From assembly GCA_015486075.1 (NCBI GenBank), contig WFSG01000017.1:1-52999 (forward strand): DNA of 52,999 nucleotides, read 5' to 3'. This document shows, one piece after another, positions 1-8,930 of this stretch (within the stretch, counting starts at the first letter, position 1; each line of letters begins with the position of its first letter). Both the position numbers and the translations under genes were made by a program. This DNA is from Deltaproteobacteria bacterium (GTDB lineage Bacteria > Desulfobacterota > Desulfomonilia > UBA1062). Below the pieces are notes generated by a model. That model had not been told where the DNA came from. It ran no database searches and saw nothing but the letters and a program-made list of their open reading frames with translations.

Positions 1-15
1 CAAAGCTTATTATCA

Positions 16-2676
16 CTATTTGTTATTTATAGCTGCGTGGGCTGCAGCAAGCCTTGCTACGGGTACCCTGTAGGGGGAGCAACTCACGTAGTCAAGTCCA
101 ACCCTGTGACAAAAGTCAATCGAAGAAGGCTCACCAGCATGCTCACCGCATATACCTGTCTCAAGATCAGGCCTAACCTTTCTCCCCCTCTCTAGCCCTA
201 TCTCCATCAGATACCCAACCCCCTCCTCGTCAAGTACCATGAACGGATCCCTCTCAAAAACCTTCCTCTCCACATATTCGGGCAAAAACCTTCCCGCATC
301 ATCCCTCGATAAACCAAAAGTAGTCTGCGTCAAATCATTGGTCCCAAAAGAAAAGAACTCCGCTTCCTTCGCTATCTGATCAGCAGTTATAGCCGCCCTG
401 GGTAACTCTATCATGGTGCCAACAGAATACTCCAGACTTGTACCATGGGCATCCATGACCTCTGATGCAACCTTCTGGGTCATCTCCTTGAGAATCACTA
501 ACTCGTTTACATGACCAACAAGAGGTATCATAATCTCTGGCTTTACAACCACACCCTCCTTCTTGACCCTGCACGCAGCCTCTATTATGGCCCTCACCTG
601 CATCTCGTAGATCTCAGGAAAACTTATCCCCAACCTGCACCCACGATGTCCCAACATAGGATTGGCCTCTCGCAACTCATCCCTCTTTGCCTTCACAGCC
701 TCCACAGTTGCATTAAGCCCCCTTGCTACTTCCTCCACCTCCTCGTCTGTCTTGGGCAAAAACTCGTGAAGAGGTGGATCTAATAACCTTATAGTCACTA
801 TAAGACCATTCATTACCCTGAATATACCCTCAAAATCACTCACCTGCATGGGCATTATCTTGTCAAGCGCTCTTCTCCTACCTCCCTCATCTTCAGCAAG
901 TATCATCTCCCTCACCGCAACTATCCTGTCCCCCTCAAAAAACATGTGCTCCGTACGACAAAGCCCAATACCCTCCGCACCAAAATTCCTGGCTACCTCG
1001 GCATCCCTGGGCGTGTCAGCATTCGCCCTTACTCCCAACTTCCTTACCTCATCAGCCCACTGCATGAGTGTACCAAATGCACCTGAAAAAGAAGGCTCAA
1101 CCGTTGGACACTTACCCAGTATAACCTCACCCTTTGCCCCATCCAAGGTGATGAAATCCCCCTTCTTCAACTTGTACCCACCTATTACACATTCCTGCCT
1201 GTCATAATCTATGCTGAGATCATGACAACCAACAACACAACACTTGCCCATACCCCTCGCAACTACAGCCGCATGAGAAGTCATACCACCCCTCGCAGTC
1301 AGTATCCCCTCTGCAACACTCATCCCATGTATGTCCTCTGGCGATGTCTCAAACCTTACAAGCACTACCTCTTCCCCACCAGAAACCACCTCCTCTGCAT
1401 CCTCTGCAGAAAATACAATCTTCCCCACCGCAGCACCAGGAGACGCAGGCAAACCCCTGCCTATAACCGTCTTGTCCGCACCAGGATCTACCATGGGATG
1501 CAACAACTGATCCACCTGATTAGGATCCACCCTCAACAAAGCCTCCTCCTTTGTTATGAGCCCCTCACCCACCATGTCCACCGCAATCTTCACCGCAGCC
1601 AAAGCAGTACGCTTACCCGTCCTCGTCTGCAACATCCACAAATTTCCTTCCTGTATCGTAAACTCTATGTCCTGCATGTCCCTGTAATGACCCTCAAGGG
1701 TATGATATATCTCCTCCAACTGCTTGTACTGCTCCGGCATGACCTCCTCTAAAGACACCATCGAACTGTCCTTCTTTCCTACCTTGTTTATGGGCATGGG
1801 CGTCCTTATTCCAGCAACCACATCCTCACCCTGCGCATTAGGCAAATATTCACCAAAAAATACCCTCTCCCCCGTTGCAGGATCCCTGGTAAATGCAACA
1901 CCAGTAGCAGAAGTCTCCCCCATGTTCCCAAACACCATGGCCTGAACATTAACCGCAGTACCCCAATCATCAGGTATGCTGTTCAGCTTCCTGTAAGTGA
2001 TGGCCCTGGGCGTGTTCCATGAGTTAAATACCGCCTCAATTGCACCCCATAACTGGTCCATAGGATCACTCGGCACATCCCTACCCGTAAGCTCCTTAAC
2101 CTTGTCCTTTAATATACCCACCAGTCTCTTGAGATCCAACGCATCCAGCTCAGTATCCAGCTTCACACCCTTCGCCCGCTTGAGACCCTCCAACTCCTCC
2201 TCAAGAGCATGCGCATCAACCCCCATCACAACATCCGCATACATCTGCACAAAACGCCTGTAAGAATCATACGCAAACCTCTCATTACCACTCATCTTTA
2301 TTAAACCCCTTACCGTGTCATCATTAAGACCAAGATTCAACACCGTGTCCATCATACCCGGCATCGAAACCCTGGCACCAGAACGCACCGAAAACAAAAG
2401 CGGAACCTCAGAATCACCAAACTTTAAACCAATCGTCTTCTCCACCCTCTCCAACGCATCAAGCACCTGCTGCCTCAACTCCTTCGGAAGACCCCCAGTC
2501 TCAAAATAAACCCTGCATACCTCAGTAGATATGGTAAAACCAGGAGGCACAGGTATACCAAGATTACTCATCTCAGCTAAATTAGCTCCCTTACCTCCTA
2601 ATATATCCCTCATCCCAGCACTACCCTCAGCCTTCATTCCCTTACCACCAAATAAATATACATACTTCTTTACCAT
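16..2676 (-). CDS. ppdK: Pyruvate, phosphate dikinase
   Basis: Interconverts pyruvate + ATP + phosphate with phosphoenolpyruvate + AMP + pyrophosphate in the cytoplasm, linking glycolysis and gluconeogenesis in many anaerobes. The 886 residues match the usual length (about 875-890). An N-terminal ATP-binding region (about 1-340) is followed by the swivelling phosphohistidine domain with [16 protein letters not shown], which carries the catalytic histidine, and by a C-terminal PEP-binding TIM barrel ending in [12 protein letters not shown], which carries the catalytic cysteine. The ATG at 2676 has a clear AGGAGA ribosome site five bases upstream. It stands alone, with 163 bases of upstream DNA before the next gene. 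Its codons favour G or T at third positions and avoid C more than most neighbours do, as in a highly expressed gene. Identity is secure from family signatures. Confidence 0.97.
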   Translation of the reverse strand: MVKKYVYLFGGKGMKAEGSAGMRDILGGKGANLAEMSNLGIPVPPGFTISTEVCRVYFETGGLPKELRQQVLDALERVEKTIGLKFGDSEVPLLFSVRSGARVSMPGMMDTVLNLGLNDDTVRGLIKMSGNERFAYDSYRRFVQMYADVVMGVDAHALEEELEGLKRAKGVKLDTELDALDLKRLVGILKDKVKELTGRDVPSDPMDQLWGAIEAVFNSWNTPRAITYRKLNSIPDDWGTAVNVQAMVFGNMGETSATGVAFTRDPATGERVFFGEYLPNAQGEDVVAGIRTPMPINKVGKKDSSMVSLEEVMPEQYKQLEEIYHTLEGHYRDMQDIEFTIQEGNLWMLQTRTGKRTALAAVKIAVDMVGEGLITKEEALLRVDPNQVDQLLHPMVDPGADKTVIGRGLPASPGAAVGKIVFSAEDAEEVVSGGEEVVLVRFETSPEDIHGMSVAEGILTARGGMTSHAAVVARGMGKCCVVGCHDLSIDYDRQECVIGGYKLKKGDFITLDGAKGEVILGKCPTVEPSFSGAFGTLMQWADEVRKLGVRANADTPRDAEVARNFGAEGIGLCRTEHMFFEGDRIVAVREMILAEDEGGRRRALDKIMPMQVSDFEGIFRVMNGLIVTIRLLDPPLHEFLPKTDEEVEEVARGLNATVEAVKAKRDELREANPMLGHRGCRLGISFPEIYEMQVRAIIEAACRVKKEGVVVKPEIMIPLVGHVNELVILKEMTQKVASEVMDAHGTSLEYSVGTMIELPRAAITADQIAKEAEFFSFGTNDLTQTTFGLSRDDAGRFLPEYVERKVFERDPFMVLDEEGVGYLMEIGLERGRKVRPDLETGICGEHAGEPSSIDFCHRVGLDYVSCSPYRVPVARLAAAHAAINNK

Positions 2677-2725
2677 ATAAGTCTCCTTATTCTTCTTTAG
2701 ATTGCGACGACATCAAGCCTTATGG

Positions 2726-2752
2726 TTAATATAAAAAACCTTTTGTTATCAA
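2726..2752 (-). promoter_or_regulatory. Possible ppdK promoter
   Basis: Read on the minus strand, TTGATA (2752-2747) and TATTAA (2731-2726) are separated by 15 bases, in an AT-rich stretch about 50 bases before the ppdK start. The spacer is short and the -10 box matches consensus at only four positions, so this is a weak call. The rest of the 163-base gap holds a 6-bp inverted repeat (ACATGG...CCATGT, 2780-2803) without a suitable T-tract. Confidence 0.35.
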
Positions 2753-2839
2753 GTTAAAAATAAACCGCGGATGTAACAACATGGCTTTCTCCAACACCAT
2801 GTAAAAAACTCCAAGAGCTGTATAATCTGTATGATATAG

Positions 2840-4180
2840 TCAACCCATGGCTTTTTTTATTGCCCTTGCAGCAATGAGGCCAGAGCAACTGGCCTGTACC
2901 AGGCCTCTTGTGATGCCTGCACCGTCCCCCACCACGAAAAGGCCATCTATACTTGTGGACAGGTCACTGTTGAGACGAATACGGTTCGAGTAAAACTTGA
3001 CCTCAACACCGTATAGGAGCGTGTGACTAGTGTTCACTCCAGGGGTTATCTTGTCAAGGACCTCTAGCATCTCTACTATGTCGGTGAGGATCCTGTACGG
3101 TATACAGTAGCTAAGGTCACCAGGCGTGGCATCTTTTAGCGTGGGTTCGGTCATGCTTCTTTTCAGCCTTTCATCAGTGGTTCTCCTACCGCTTATGAGG
3201 TCGCCGAGCCTTTGCACGATGACACCGTTACCTAGCATGTTTGCCATCGCAGCCACAGACCTCCCATAGCCAATCGGATCGTCAAATGGCTCTGTAAAGT
3301 TAGCACTTACGAGTATTGCAAAATTTGTGTTGTCAGAACGCCTTTCTGCCCAGGAATGCCCGTTTACCGTTATGATATCATCGGCCATCTCTTTTACCAC
3401 CTCGCCATATGGGTTCATGCAGAAGGTCCTGACCCTATCGTCAAAGGTCCTCGAATAGTATATGAACTTTGTCTCATACGCCATTGATGTGAGTTCCTCC
3501 AAAGTAACTGCCGGTAGTTCCACTCTCACCCCAAGGTCAACAGGATTGGGCCATGCATCAATTCCAAGGTTTGTGGCCTGCGATGCCATCCATGCAGAGC
3601 CAGCCCTGCCCGGTGCAACAACAACGTACTTTGCCTGTATAAAACTTCCGTCGGCAAGCCTTACGCCCCTTACCTTGCCTTCATGGCTCACGATCTCCAT
3701 GACCTTTGTGTTGAACAGTATCTCTAGCTTACCATCAAGATATCCCCTCATGTTCTTTAGGACTGTATAACAGTTTTCAGTTCCAATATGACGGATCCTT
3801 GTGGGTATGTACATTAGTCCAGCCAGCTTTGCCCTTGCAGATATCTTCTCTGCACTGTCCGGACTGACCTCGAAAACTTTCTCTGGTGCTGAATACCTAA
3901 GATATGTTTCATCCACCTCGTTCACGAGTCCCATTAGATCTTTTTCTGGGACGAGACTAGACAGGTCACCCCCAAGTTCAGTTGATAGAGTTAGCTTTCC
4001 ATCGCTAAAAGCGCCTGCACCGCCCCAGCCTTGCATTATGTCGCCGGAGGATCTGCTTCTTGACAAGATATCCTTGCCCTGTTCCACCATAAGGACGTGA
4101 ATGCCACGTGCATCCCCTACCAGCTCTAGTGCAGCAAATACTCCTGCAGGTCCTGCACCTATTATCACTACATCAACCAT
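2840..4180 (-). CDS. FAD-dependent dehydrogenase (COG2509-like)
   Basis: A 446-residue flavoprotein with an N-terminal dinucleotide-binding fold (VVIIGAGPAG, residues 4-13) and a C-terminal FAD-contact motif (GLFVVGDGAGITRGLVQAS). The glycine-rich stretch GWGGAGAFSDGKLTLS around residue 52-67 is typical of the uncharacterised FAD-dependent dehydrogenases of COG2509, related to geranylgeranyl-reductase-type proteins. The physiological substrate is unknown. The ATG at 4180 overlaps the end of lptG by eight bases and has a strong AAGGAGG site inside lptG, so the two are probably translated together. That suggests a cell-envelope or lipid-related job, but this is only context. No signal peptide is visible, so it is likely cytoplasmic. 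Confidence 0.8.
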   Translation of the reverse strand: MVDVVIIGAGPAGVFAALELVGDARGIHVLMVEQGKDILSRSRSSGDIMQGWGGAGAFSDGKLTLSTELGGDLSSLVPEKDLMGLVNEVDETYLRYSAPEKVFEVSPDSAEKISARAKLAGLMYIPTRIRHIGTENCYTVLKNMRGYLDGKLEILFNTKVMEIVSHEGKVRGVRLADGSFIQAKYVVVAPGRAGSAWMASQATNLGIDAWPNPVDLGVRVELPAVTLEELTSMAYETKFIYYSRTFDDRVRTFCMNPYGEVVKEMADDIITVNGHSWAERRSDNTNFAILVSANFTEPFDDPIGYGRSVAAMANMLGNGVIVQRLGDLISGRRTTDERLKRSMTEPTLKDATPGDLSYCIPYRILTDIVEMLEVLDKITPGVNTSHTLLYGVEVKFYSNRIRLNSDLSTSIDGLFVVGDGAGITRGLVQASCSGLIAARAIKKAMG

Positions 4181-5255
4181 ATTTATTCCTCCTTAGAAAC
4201 AGTATAACCATCCCTATGGCAAGTGCAATCACGTTGGTCATCCAGGTAGCAACAGCAGGGGAAAGTGAACCTGATTTGCCAAGGCTTACCATAGCGTAGT
4301 GAGTTCCCCAGTAAGAAAGGCCCAGCACTATGCCTAAAGCCATGCCCCTTGCTATACCTCCTGTCCTTGGAAATCGTATGCCAAAGGGTAAGGCAAGCAC
4401 GGCCATCACAAAGGGAGACATGGCAAAGCTAATACGATCGTAGTAGGTGGTTTCCAGGCTTGAGGAATATATACCGTCGGCTCTTAACTGGACAAGGTAA
4501 GATCTTAACTGGCCAATAGTTAACACATCAGGCCTGGGACTGGCCATGACAAGGTCCTCCGGGCCTTTTTTGAGCGCAAAACCAGAAGCCTTTGATATCT
4601 TTATATCCTCAGTCCCAAGCATTATCACTTTCATGCCCGTAGGATGCCAGATTGTGCCATCCCACCGGGCATGGGCTATCCTTGCAATACGTGTAAGCCT
4701 TCCATCTTTTACTGTGTAACATACCAGATTATCCATTGTACCCCTGCGTATATCCATGTGCTCGACAAAGTAAAAGGTATCTCCGAGCTTGAACCTGCCC
4801 CCAAGCAGTGTAAAGGAACCCTTTACATCCCTTTTCTTTATGAATATATCCTCTATCTTGTCTGCTTTTTTCTGCGAGAGGGGATATAGCTCAAAGCTGA
4901 ACAGCATCATTATGATAGTAGTCAGGACAGCGATTATTGTAAAAGGCATGAGTATACGCCACCATGGTATTGCAGATGCCTCCATTGCTATTATCTCGGA
5001 ATGCTTGGACAGAGACGCCTGTGTTGCCAGTATAGCGAGGCAGACGGAAAAGGGTAAGACCATGAAGATTACCTGTGGCAAGGAGAAGGCCATGTAGCTG
5101 AGCATGGTTTTTAAATCGGTATTATGCTGTATGAACATGGATATATCGCCGAAAAACATAGATATCATGACGAGCATGCAAAGGGCCACCAGGAATGCAA
5201 TCCACATGTAAATGGTCTTCTTGAGTATATATACGTCGAGCGTTGCCGTGCTCAC
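4173..5255 (-). CDS. lptG: LPS export ABC transporter permease LptG
   Basis: Inner-membrane permease that, with LptF and the LptB ATPase, extracts lipopolysaccharide from the inner membrane and feeds it to the Lpt bridge. The 360 residues show the family plan: N-terminal membrane helices (about 10-120), a periplasmic beta-jellyroll region (about 130-260), and C-terminal helices with SFAMSPFVMAVLALPFGIR. The start is a GTG at 5255. A perfect GGAGGT sequence lies directly against this codon with almost no spacing; no better start codon follows in the first dozen residues, so the start is slightly uncertain. It follows lptF by 32 bases and overlaps the downstream FAD dehydrogenase. lptB is not in the window. 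Confidence 0.9.
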   Translation of the reverse strand: MSTATLDVYILKKTIYMWIAFLVALCMLVMISMFFGDISMFIQHNTDLKTMLSYMAFSLPQVIFMVLPFSVCLAILATQASLSKHSEIIAMEASAIPWWRILMPFTIIAVLTTIIMMLFSFELYPLSQKKADKIEDIFIKKRDVKGSFTLLGGRFKLGDTFYFVEHMDIRRGTMDNLVCYTVKDGRLTRIARIAHARWDGTIWHPTGMKVIMLGTEDIKISKASGFALKKGPEDLVMASPRPDVLTIGQLRSYLVQLRADGIYSSSLETTYYDRISFAMSPFVMAVLALPFGIRFPRTGGIARGMALGIVLGLSYWGTHYAMVSLGKSGSLSPAVATWMTNVIALAIGMVILFLRRNKYG

Positions 5256-5287
5256 ACCTCCTTTACAATAATAGCAAAAACAAGCAT

Positions 5288-6331
5288 TTAGCTCTTAGAT
5301 CTCCATATCCATAGGGCTGCAAGTACAAGCCCGAAGATAATGTCCGGTAACCAAGCACCTGCCACAGGGCCTATTATTTCACCTTTGGCAAGACGGCTGG
5401 AAAGCACAAACACCATGTAATATGCCACTATTGTACCTATACCTATCAAGAACCCTCTGCGCCTAGTACCTCTTGCCGGTCCCTGGTATCCAAATGTTAT
5501 GCCAATCATGCCCAGGATGAGATTTAGGACAGGTAAGGCCAGCCGGCTATGGTATTCCTTTATCCAGTCCTGGTTTGGATTTTTACGTATCATCTGTCTA
5601 AGTTGTGGTAGGGTAGCGCTATCGTATGGTCTGAAACTAAGTTCACGGGAGAGGTTCGCATTGATGCTGAACGTATATTCATCAAAGGTGACATACCTGA
5701 AGATGTCCTTGGGCGAGGTAAATATGCTACCGTGCTTGAGGGTTAAAGTAAGTCTGGTCTTGCCAAGCTTGATGTAACCCATCTTGGCCGTTATAACGGA
5801 TGGGTGAGCACCAAAGGTCTCTATAAAAATTCCTCTTAGCTCGTGCGATGCCCTGTCCACTGCATCAACGTACACAATGAGGCCCCTGAACATGGTCTGA
5901 AAATCCCTTTCCTCAATGAAGGAGTATATCTTTTGCTTTGCTTCTCTCATTACCCTTTGCTGAAGCTTTGCCATGGCCATGGGCCCAATATAGGTGGAGA
6001 TAGCTAGGTGCACCACCATGCACATGGCGCTGAAGACCAATACCGGGGCATATATGCTATGCCAGGTTATTCCACTCGCTTTCATTGCTATGATCTCGGA
6101 GTCAGACGAAAGCCTGTCCATGACAAGGAGTACGCTGAAGAGCACGCTCATAGGGATGGCAAAGGTTGCTACGGGCAAGAGGGAAAGCATTAGGAGGTCG
6201 ATATCCTTGATGGATATGATGCTACCGAACCTCATCCACTCCGCTATCAATGCAACAGCGCTGAGTACCAGCAGTATGGCTGTAAATGATCTCAATACAT
6301 TGGAAAACACATACCTGTGTACAAGCTTCAT
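5288..6331 (-). CDS. lptF: LPS export ABC transporter permease LptF
   Basis: Partner of LptG in the LPS-extracting LptB2FG complex of the inner membrane. The 347 residues start with MKLVHRYVFSNVLRSF, the usual cytoplasmic leader of the family, then membrane helices to about residue 115, a periplasmic domain, the LptF-like motif EYHSRLALPVLNLILG near residue 265, and two or three C-terminal helices. It is the first gene of lptF-lptG-FAD dehydrogenase. A near-consensus promoter sits so close to the ATG at 6331 that the transcript would be almost leaderless; the only ribosome-site-like sequence (AAGG) is three bases from the ATG. Assignment of F versus G rests on gene order and sequence flavour. 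Confidence 0.9.
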   Translation of the reverse strand: MKLVHRYVFSNVLRSFTAILLVLSAVALIAEWMRFGSIISIKDIDLLMLSLLPVATFAIPMSVLFSVLLVMDRLSSDSEIIAMKASGITWHSIYAPVLVFSAMCMVVHLAISTYIGPMAMAKLQQRVMREAKQKIYSFIEERDFQTMFRGLIVYVDAVDRASHELRGIFIETFGAHPSVITAKMGYIKLGKTRLTLTLKHGSIFTSPKDIFRYVTFDEYTFSINANLSRELSFRPYDSATLPQLRQMIRKNPNQDWIKEYHSRLALPVLNLILGMIGITFGYQGPARGTRRRGFLIGIGTIVAYYMVFVLSSRLAKGEIIGPVAGAWLPDIIFGLVLAALWIWRSKS

Positions 6332-6339
6332 AGACCTTG

Positions 6340-6368
6340 ATTATAACTTTTAAAGAGGGAGTTGTCTA
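6340..6368 (-). promoter_or_regulatory. lptF promoter
   Basis: On the minus strand TAGACA (6368-6363) and a perfect TATAAT (6345-6340) are separated by 17 bases, matching sigma-70 consensus at 11 of 12 positions. Only eight bases lie between the -10 box and the lptF ATG at 6331, so transcription should begin at or within a base or two of the start codon. Confidence 0.62.
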
Positions 6369-6419
6369 CTTGTCCAGTGTGTCACTTGGGAATAAATATG
6401 TCTAAGTTTGTACGAGTTA

Positions 6420-7712
6420 TTATTTATCCATCTGCCTGAGTACAAGTAACCATCCCTTTATGGCCTTTGCACTGTGGAAGTTCTTAATCCTCATTATATG
6501 GAGCTTGTTAAGCCTCATGCCCTTGGGAAGGAGAAGCAGCCCTGACTTTGTTTTTACATCTTCAGCAAGAACAAAACCCGGTTCCAAGTTGTCCAGACTT
6601 ACCTTTCTCGCCATGTCCAGCCTTTTTATTGACCTTCTCCACAGGTTCTCCACGTCACCAAGGGCCTTTACAACCTCTGGATCAAAGAGCTTGCCTGAAA
6701 AGCCTTTTATGTAGTTCCATGCCTTGTCAACGAGCTCTGGATGGCCATAGCCCCTTGAGTATACAATCCTGTCGAATGTGTCTGCCACGTTTATGATTCT
6801 GGAGCCTAGCGGTATGTATTTCTCGTAAAGGCTGTCAGGATAGCCCGAGCCATTGTACCTCTCGTGGTGATGCCTTACTATGGTACTTACATCCTCAAAA
6901 CCTGGAATGCCCATAAGGCACAACTCTCCAAGCGCAGGGTGTTCCCTCAATAGGCCACTTTCTTCACTATTTAAGTTATTTTCATCCTTCCTTAGCAGCA
7001 CATCAGGAAGTCCGATCTTACCTATATCGTGCAGCCACGCGGCAACCACTGTATCCTGCAATTCCTGCCCATCAAGGCTCATGGCCATGGCAATTGACCT
7101 TGATAGGGATGCCACCCTCCCCATGTGAGCTCCCAGATCAGGATCCCTGAGCTCGACTGTCTTGCTGAATGCCTTCACGGTCTCCATGAAGGTTACCTTG
7201 AGCTTATTGAACTGGTCTGTGATGAAGCGAGTCTGTTCCTTGACCCTTGCTTCGAGGTTTTTGTTTATCTCCTCTAGTTCCTTGTTTCTCATGTCAAGGA
7301 GTCCAGCCAGCCTTTTGTTCTCCCTCTCAAGGTCATAGTTCTTAAGTGCATTTCTCAAGAAGATCCTTATCTCGTCGTTATCCCATGGCTTAGTGAGATA
7401 GCCGTACACTGCACCACTGTTTATGGCCTTTATTGCAGTATCAAGGTTGGCGTGCCCTGTAAGAATCACCCTGACGCAATCGGGCAGCTTTTCCCTGGTC
7501 TTCAGTAGGAAGTCCAGTCCATTCATGTCGGGCATCTTGAAATCAGATATAATGGCAGAGACCTTCTCCTTTTCTATGAACCCAAGCGCATCTAGTGGAG
7601 ACGAGTAAGTGTCTATCCTGTACCCATCTTCCATAAACGTTCTTTTCAATGCCTTCAGTACATTCTCCTCGTCGTCCACTATAAGAACACGGTGCGATCT
7701 TGCCTCTTCCAT
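6420..7712 (-). CDS. HD-GYP domain response regulator (probable c-di-GMP phosphodiesterase)
   Basis: A 430-residue cytoplasmic response regulator. The receiver domain (about 8-125) has the acidic pair DD near residue 13, phospho-acceptor Asp57 in SDFKMPD, and the LTKPW lysine. A coiled coil (about 130-170) leads to an HD-GYP domain (about 175-345) with the metal ligands intact: AHMGRV, LHDIGK, REHP, RHHHERYNGSGYP and VADTFD. HD-GYP enzymes hydrolyse cyclic-di-GMP. The usual segment after VADTFD is shortened to YSRGYGH here. The C-terminal 70 residues form a separate small module (NLEPGFVLAEDV...) also encoded alone by the 107-residue gene at 8607-8930. It is the last gene of the six-gene signalling operon, 34 bases after the HDOD gene. 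Confidence 0.9.
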   Translation of the reverse strand: MEEARSHRVLIVDDEENVLKALKRTFMEDGYRIDTYSSPLDALGFIEKEKVSAIISDFKMPDMNGLDFLLKTREKLPDCVRVILTGHANLDTAIKAINSGAVYGYLTKPWDNDEIRIFLRNALKNYDLERENKRLAGLLDMRNKELEEINKNLEARVKEQTRFITDQFNKLKVTFMETVKAFSKTVELRDPDLGAHMGRVASLSRSIAMAMSLDGQELQDTVVAAWLHDIGKIGLPDVLLRKDENNLNSEESGLLREHPALGELCLMGIPGFEDVSTIVRHHHERYNGSGYPDSLYEKYIPLGSRIINVADTFDRIVYSRGYGHPELVDKAWNYIKGFSGKLFDPEVVKALGDVENLWRRSIKRLDMARKVSLDNLEPGFVLAEDVKTKSGLLLLPKGMRLNKLHIMRIKNFHSAKAIKGWLLVLRQMDK

Positions 7713-7746
7713 AACCTTATAACCTTTTATCTATCTTGTTTGCCCC

Positions 7747-8604
7747 TCAGCCGTTCTTGGGCCTGAGACCATATGCGTCTTCGATCTGGGAAAACTCTTC
7801 TTGTATCCTTAAGAGCAATTGTACAAGGTCATCACCACTATTGAAAAACATATCCCAGCAGCTTTTATCTATGGGCATAACAAGCATCTCGTTGCTCCTG
7901 CCTAGCATGAGTGCCTTTGCTATCTCGTTCCCTACATGTACTGCTGATACCTGTTCAATTGCCACCTTTGTGTCTTTAGGCCTGTGGTGAAAGGCAATCA
8001 TGGCCTCTACATTCTCCGGGAACCTCCACCTTCTTGCAAGGATTCGACCCACTGCAGCATGCGTCCTTCCAAGCACGCGGATCTCAGAGTCCAGAAGGGT
8101 CACGCCTGAATTGTGGACCTTCATAACATCGAAGTACTCGTCCTGCATATAGGTATCTAAAATGATCTTGCCTATGTCGTGGAGTATGCCACCTACGAAT
8201 ACATCATCACCGCTTTTGAACCTAGTTTCAAAGACCGTCTTTGCAGCTACTGCGCAACCTAGGTTGTGCCTCCACATCTCTACTACATCGAACGAGCTTC
8301 TAGCTCCAACCGAGCCGAATACATCCATTATGGTAACAGATAATGCCATGTTCTTTACCGAGTTAAGGCCGAGTACCGTGCACGCCCTTTCCACGGTGTC
8401 GACCTTGCGACTGAGCCCGTAAAAGGGTGAGTTGGCTACCCTCAAAAGTTTTGCCGTGAGTCCTTGGTCCTTTTCAAGTACCCTAGCAACGTCCTTGCTG
8501 CTGCAGGTTGGTTTGTTCGTGACCCTGAAGAGTTCCTCTAGAATGTCTGGCATGCTGGGTAAGTCAGACATACTGTCGATTATGGCCTGTAAACTCTTTT
8601 GCAC
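7747..8604 (-). CDS. HDOD domain protein
   Basis: A 285-residue protein dominated by an HDOD domain (about 10-210), the non-catalytic HD relative often found in bacterial signalling proteins. Visible motifs include DLPSMPDILEEL, VLEKDQGLTAKLLRVANSPFYG, LHDIGK and AFHHRP. The start is taken as GTG at 8604: an AAGGAG site lies nine bases before it and it begins three bases after the stop of the preceding gene. A longer reading to 8676 would overlap the upstream gene by 70 bases, and its extra residues are unlike an HDOD start. HDOD proteins act as scaffolds or regulators in two-component and c-di-GMP circuits; a direct role here with the adjacent HD-GYP regulator is inferred from the operon. 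Confidence 0.88.
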   Translation of the reverse strand: MQKSLQAIIDSMSDLPSMPDILEELFRVTNKPTCSSKDVARVLEKDQGLTAKLLRVANSPFYGLSRKVDTVERACTVLGLNSVKNMALSVTIMDVFGSVGARSSFDVVEMWRHNLGCAVAAKTVFETRFKSGDDVFVGGILHDIGKIILDTYMQDEYFDVMKVHNSGVTLLDSEIRVLGRTHAAVGRILARRWRFPENVEAMIAFHHRPKDTKVAIEQVSAVHVGNEIAKALMLGRSNEMLVMPIDKSCWDMFFNSGDDLVQLLLRIQEEFSQIEDAYGLRPKNG

Positions 8605-8606
8605 GT

Positions 8607-8930
8607 TCAATGTCTCCTTGCCCTTGCAGATGCAGCTGCTTTCATCAATGATGCCATCCACTCCATGTTGGAGCACCTTGAAAATAGTGGTCTCAATATC
8701 TCCATCTGTTCCAGTATCTTATCCTTGAGCTCAGCCGTATCCATGGCTGCCCCTGTTTTATCGTCGCTTGCTTCAACCATGACTGATGATACACCACGCC
8801 GCTTAAGCCCTGCTATGATGCCATCGCTCAGTACTGTACCTTCCTTTACCATGACCATCCCGCTTGCATCCTTGACATCACGTGCCAGCCTCATGCCTGG
8901 AACAAGGTTCGATGTATCTTGTTCCCTCAT
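8607..8930 (-). CDS. Small stand-alone HD-GYP-associated module protein
   Basis: A 107-residue protein with no recognised enzymatic motif. Residues about 6-50 (NLVPGMRLARDVKDASGMV and following) resemble the C-terminal module of the HD-GYP regulator encoded three genes away (NLEPGFVLAEDVKTKSGLL), with the same L-PG-LA-DV-G-L-G-L-I spacing. Such segments often flank HD-GYP domains. The remainder, about 55-107, is charged and helical with two cysteine/methionine-rich turns. Its ATG at 8930 overlaps the stop of the PAS kinase as ATGA, and its stop is three bases before the HDOD start, so it is embedded in the operon. Function unknown; an adaptor between the kinase and the HDOD or HD-GYP proteins is plausible. 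Confidence 0.75.
   Translation of the reverse strand: MREQDTSNLVPGMRLARDVKDASGMVMVKEGTVLSDGIIAGLKRRGVSSVMVEASDDKTGAAMDTAELKDKILEQMEILRPLFSRCSNMEWMASLMKAAASARARRH

Noticed and set aside
2780-2803. Terminator-like inverted repeat upstream of ppdK
   Set aside because: Only a 6-bp stem with a 12-base loop, and no T-tract follows in the direction of transcription.
7747-8676. Longer start for the HDOD gene at 8676
   Set aside because: It would overlap the preceding gene by 70 bases; GTG at 8604 has a well-spaced AAGGAG site and follows the stop by three bases.
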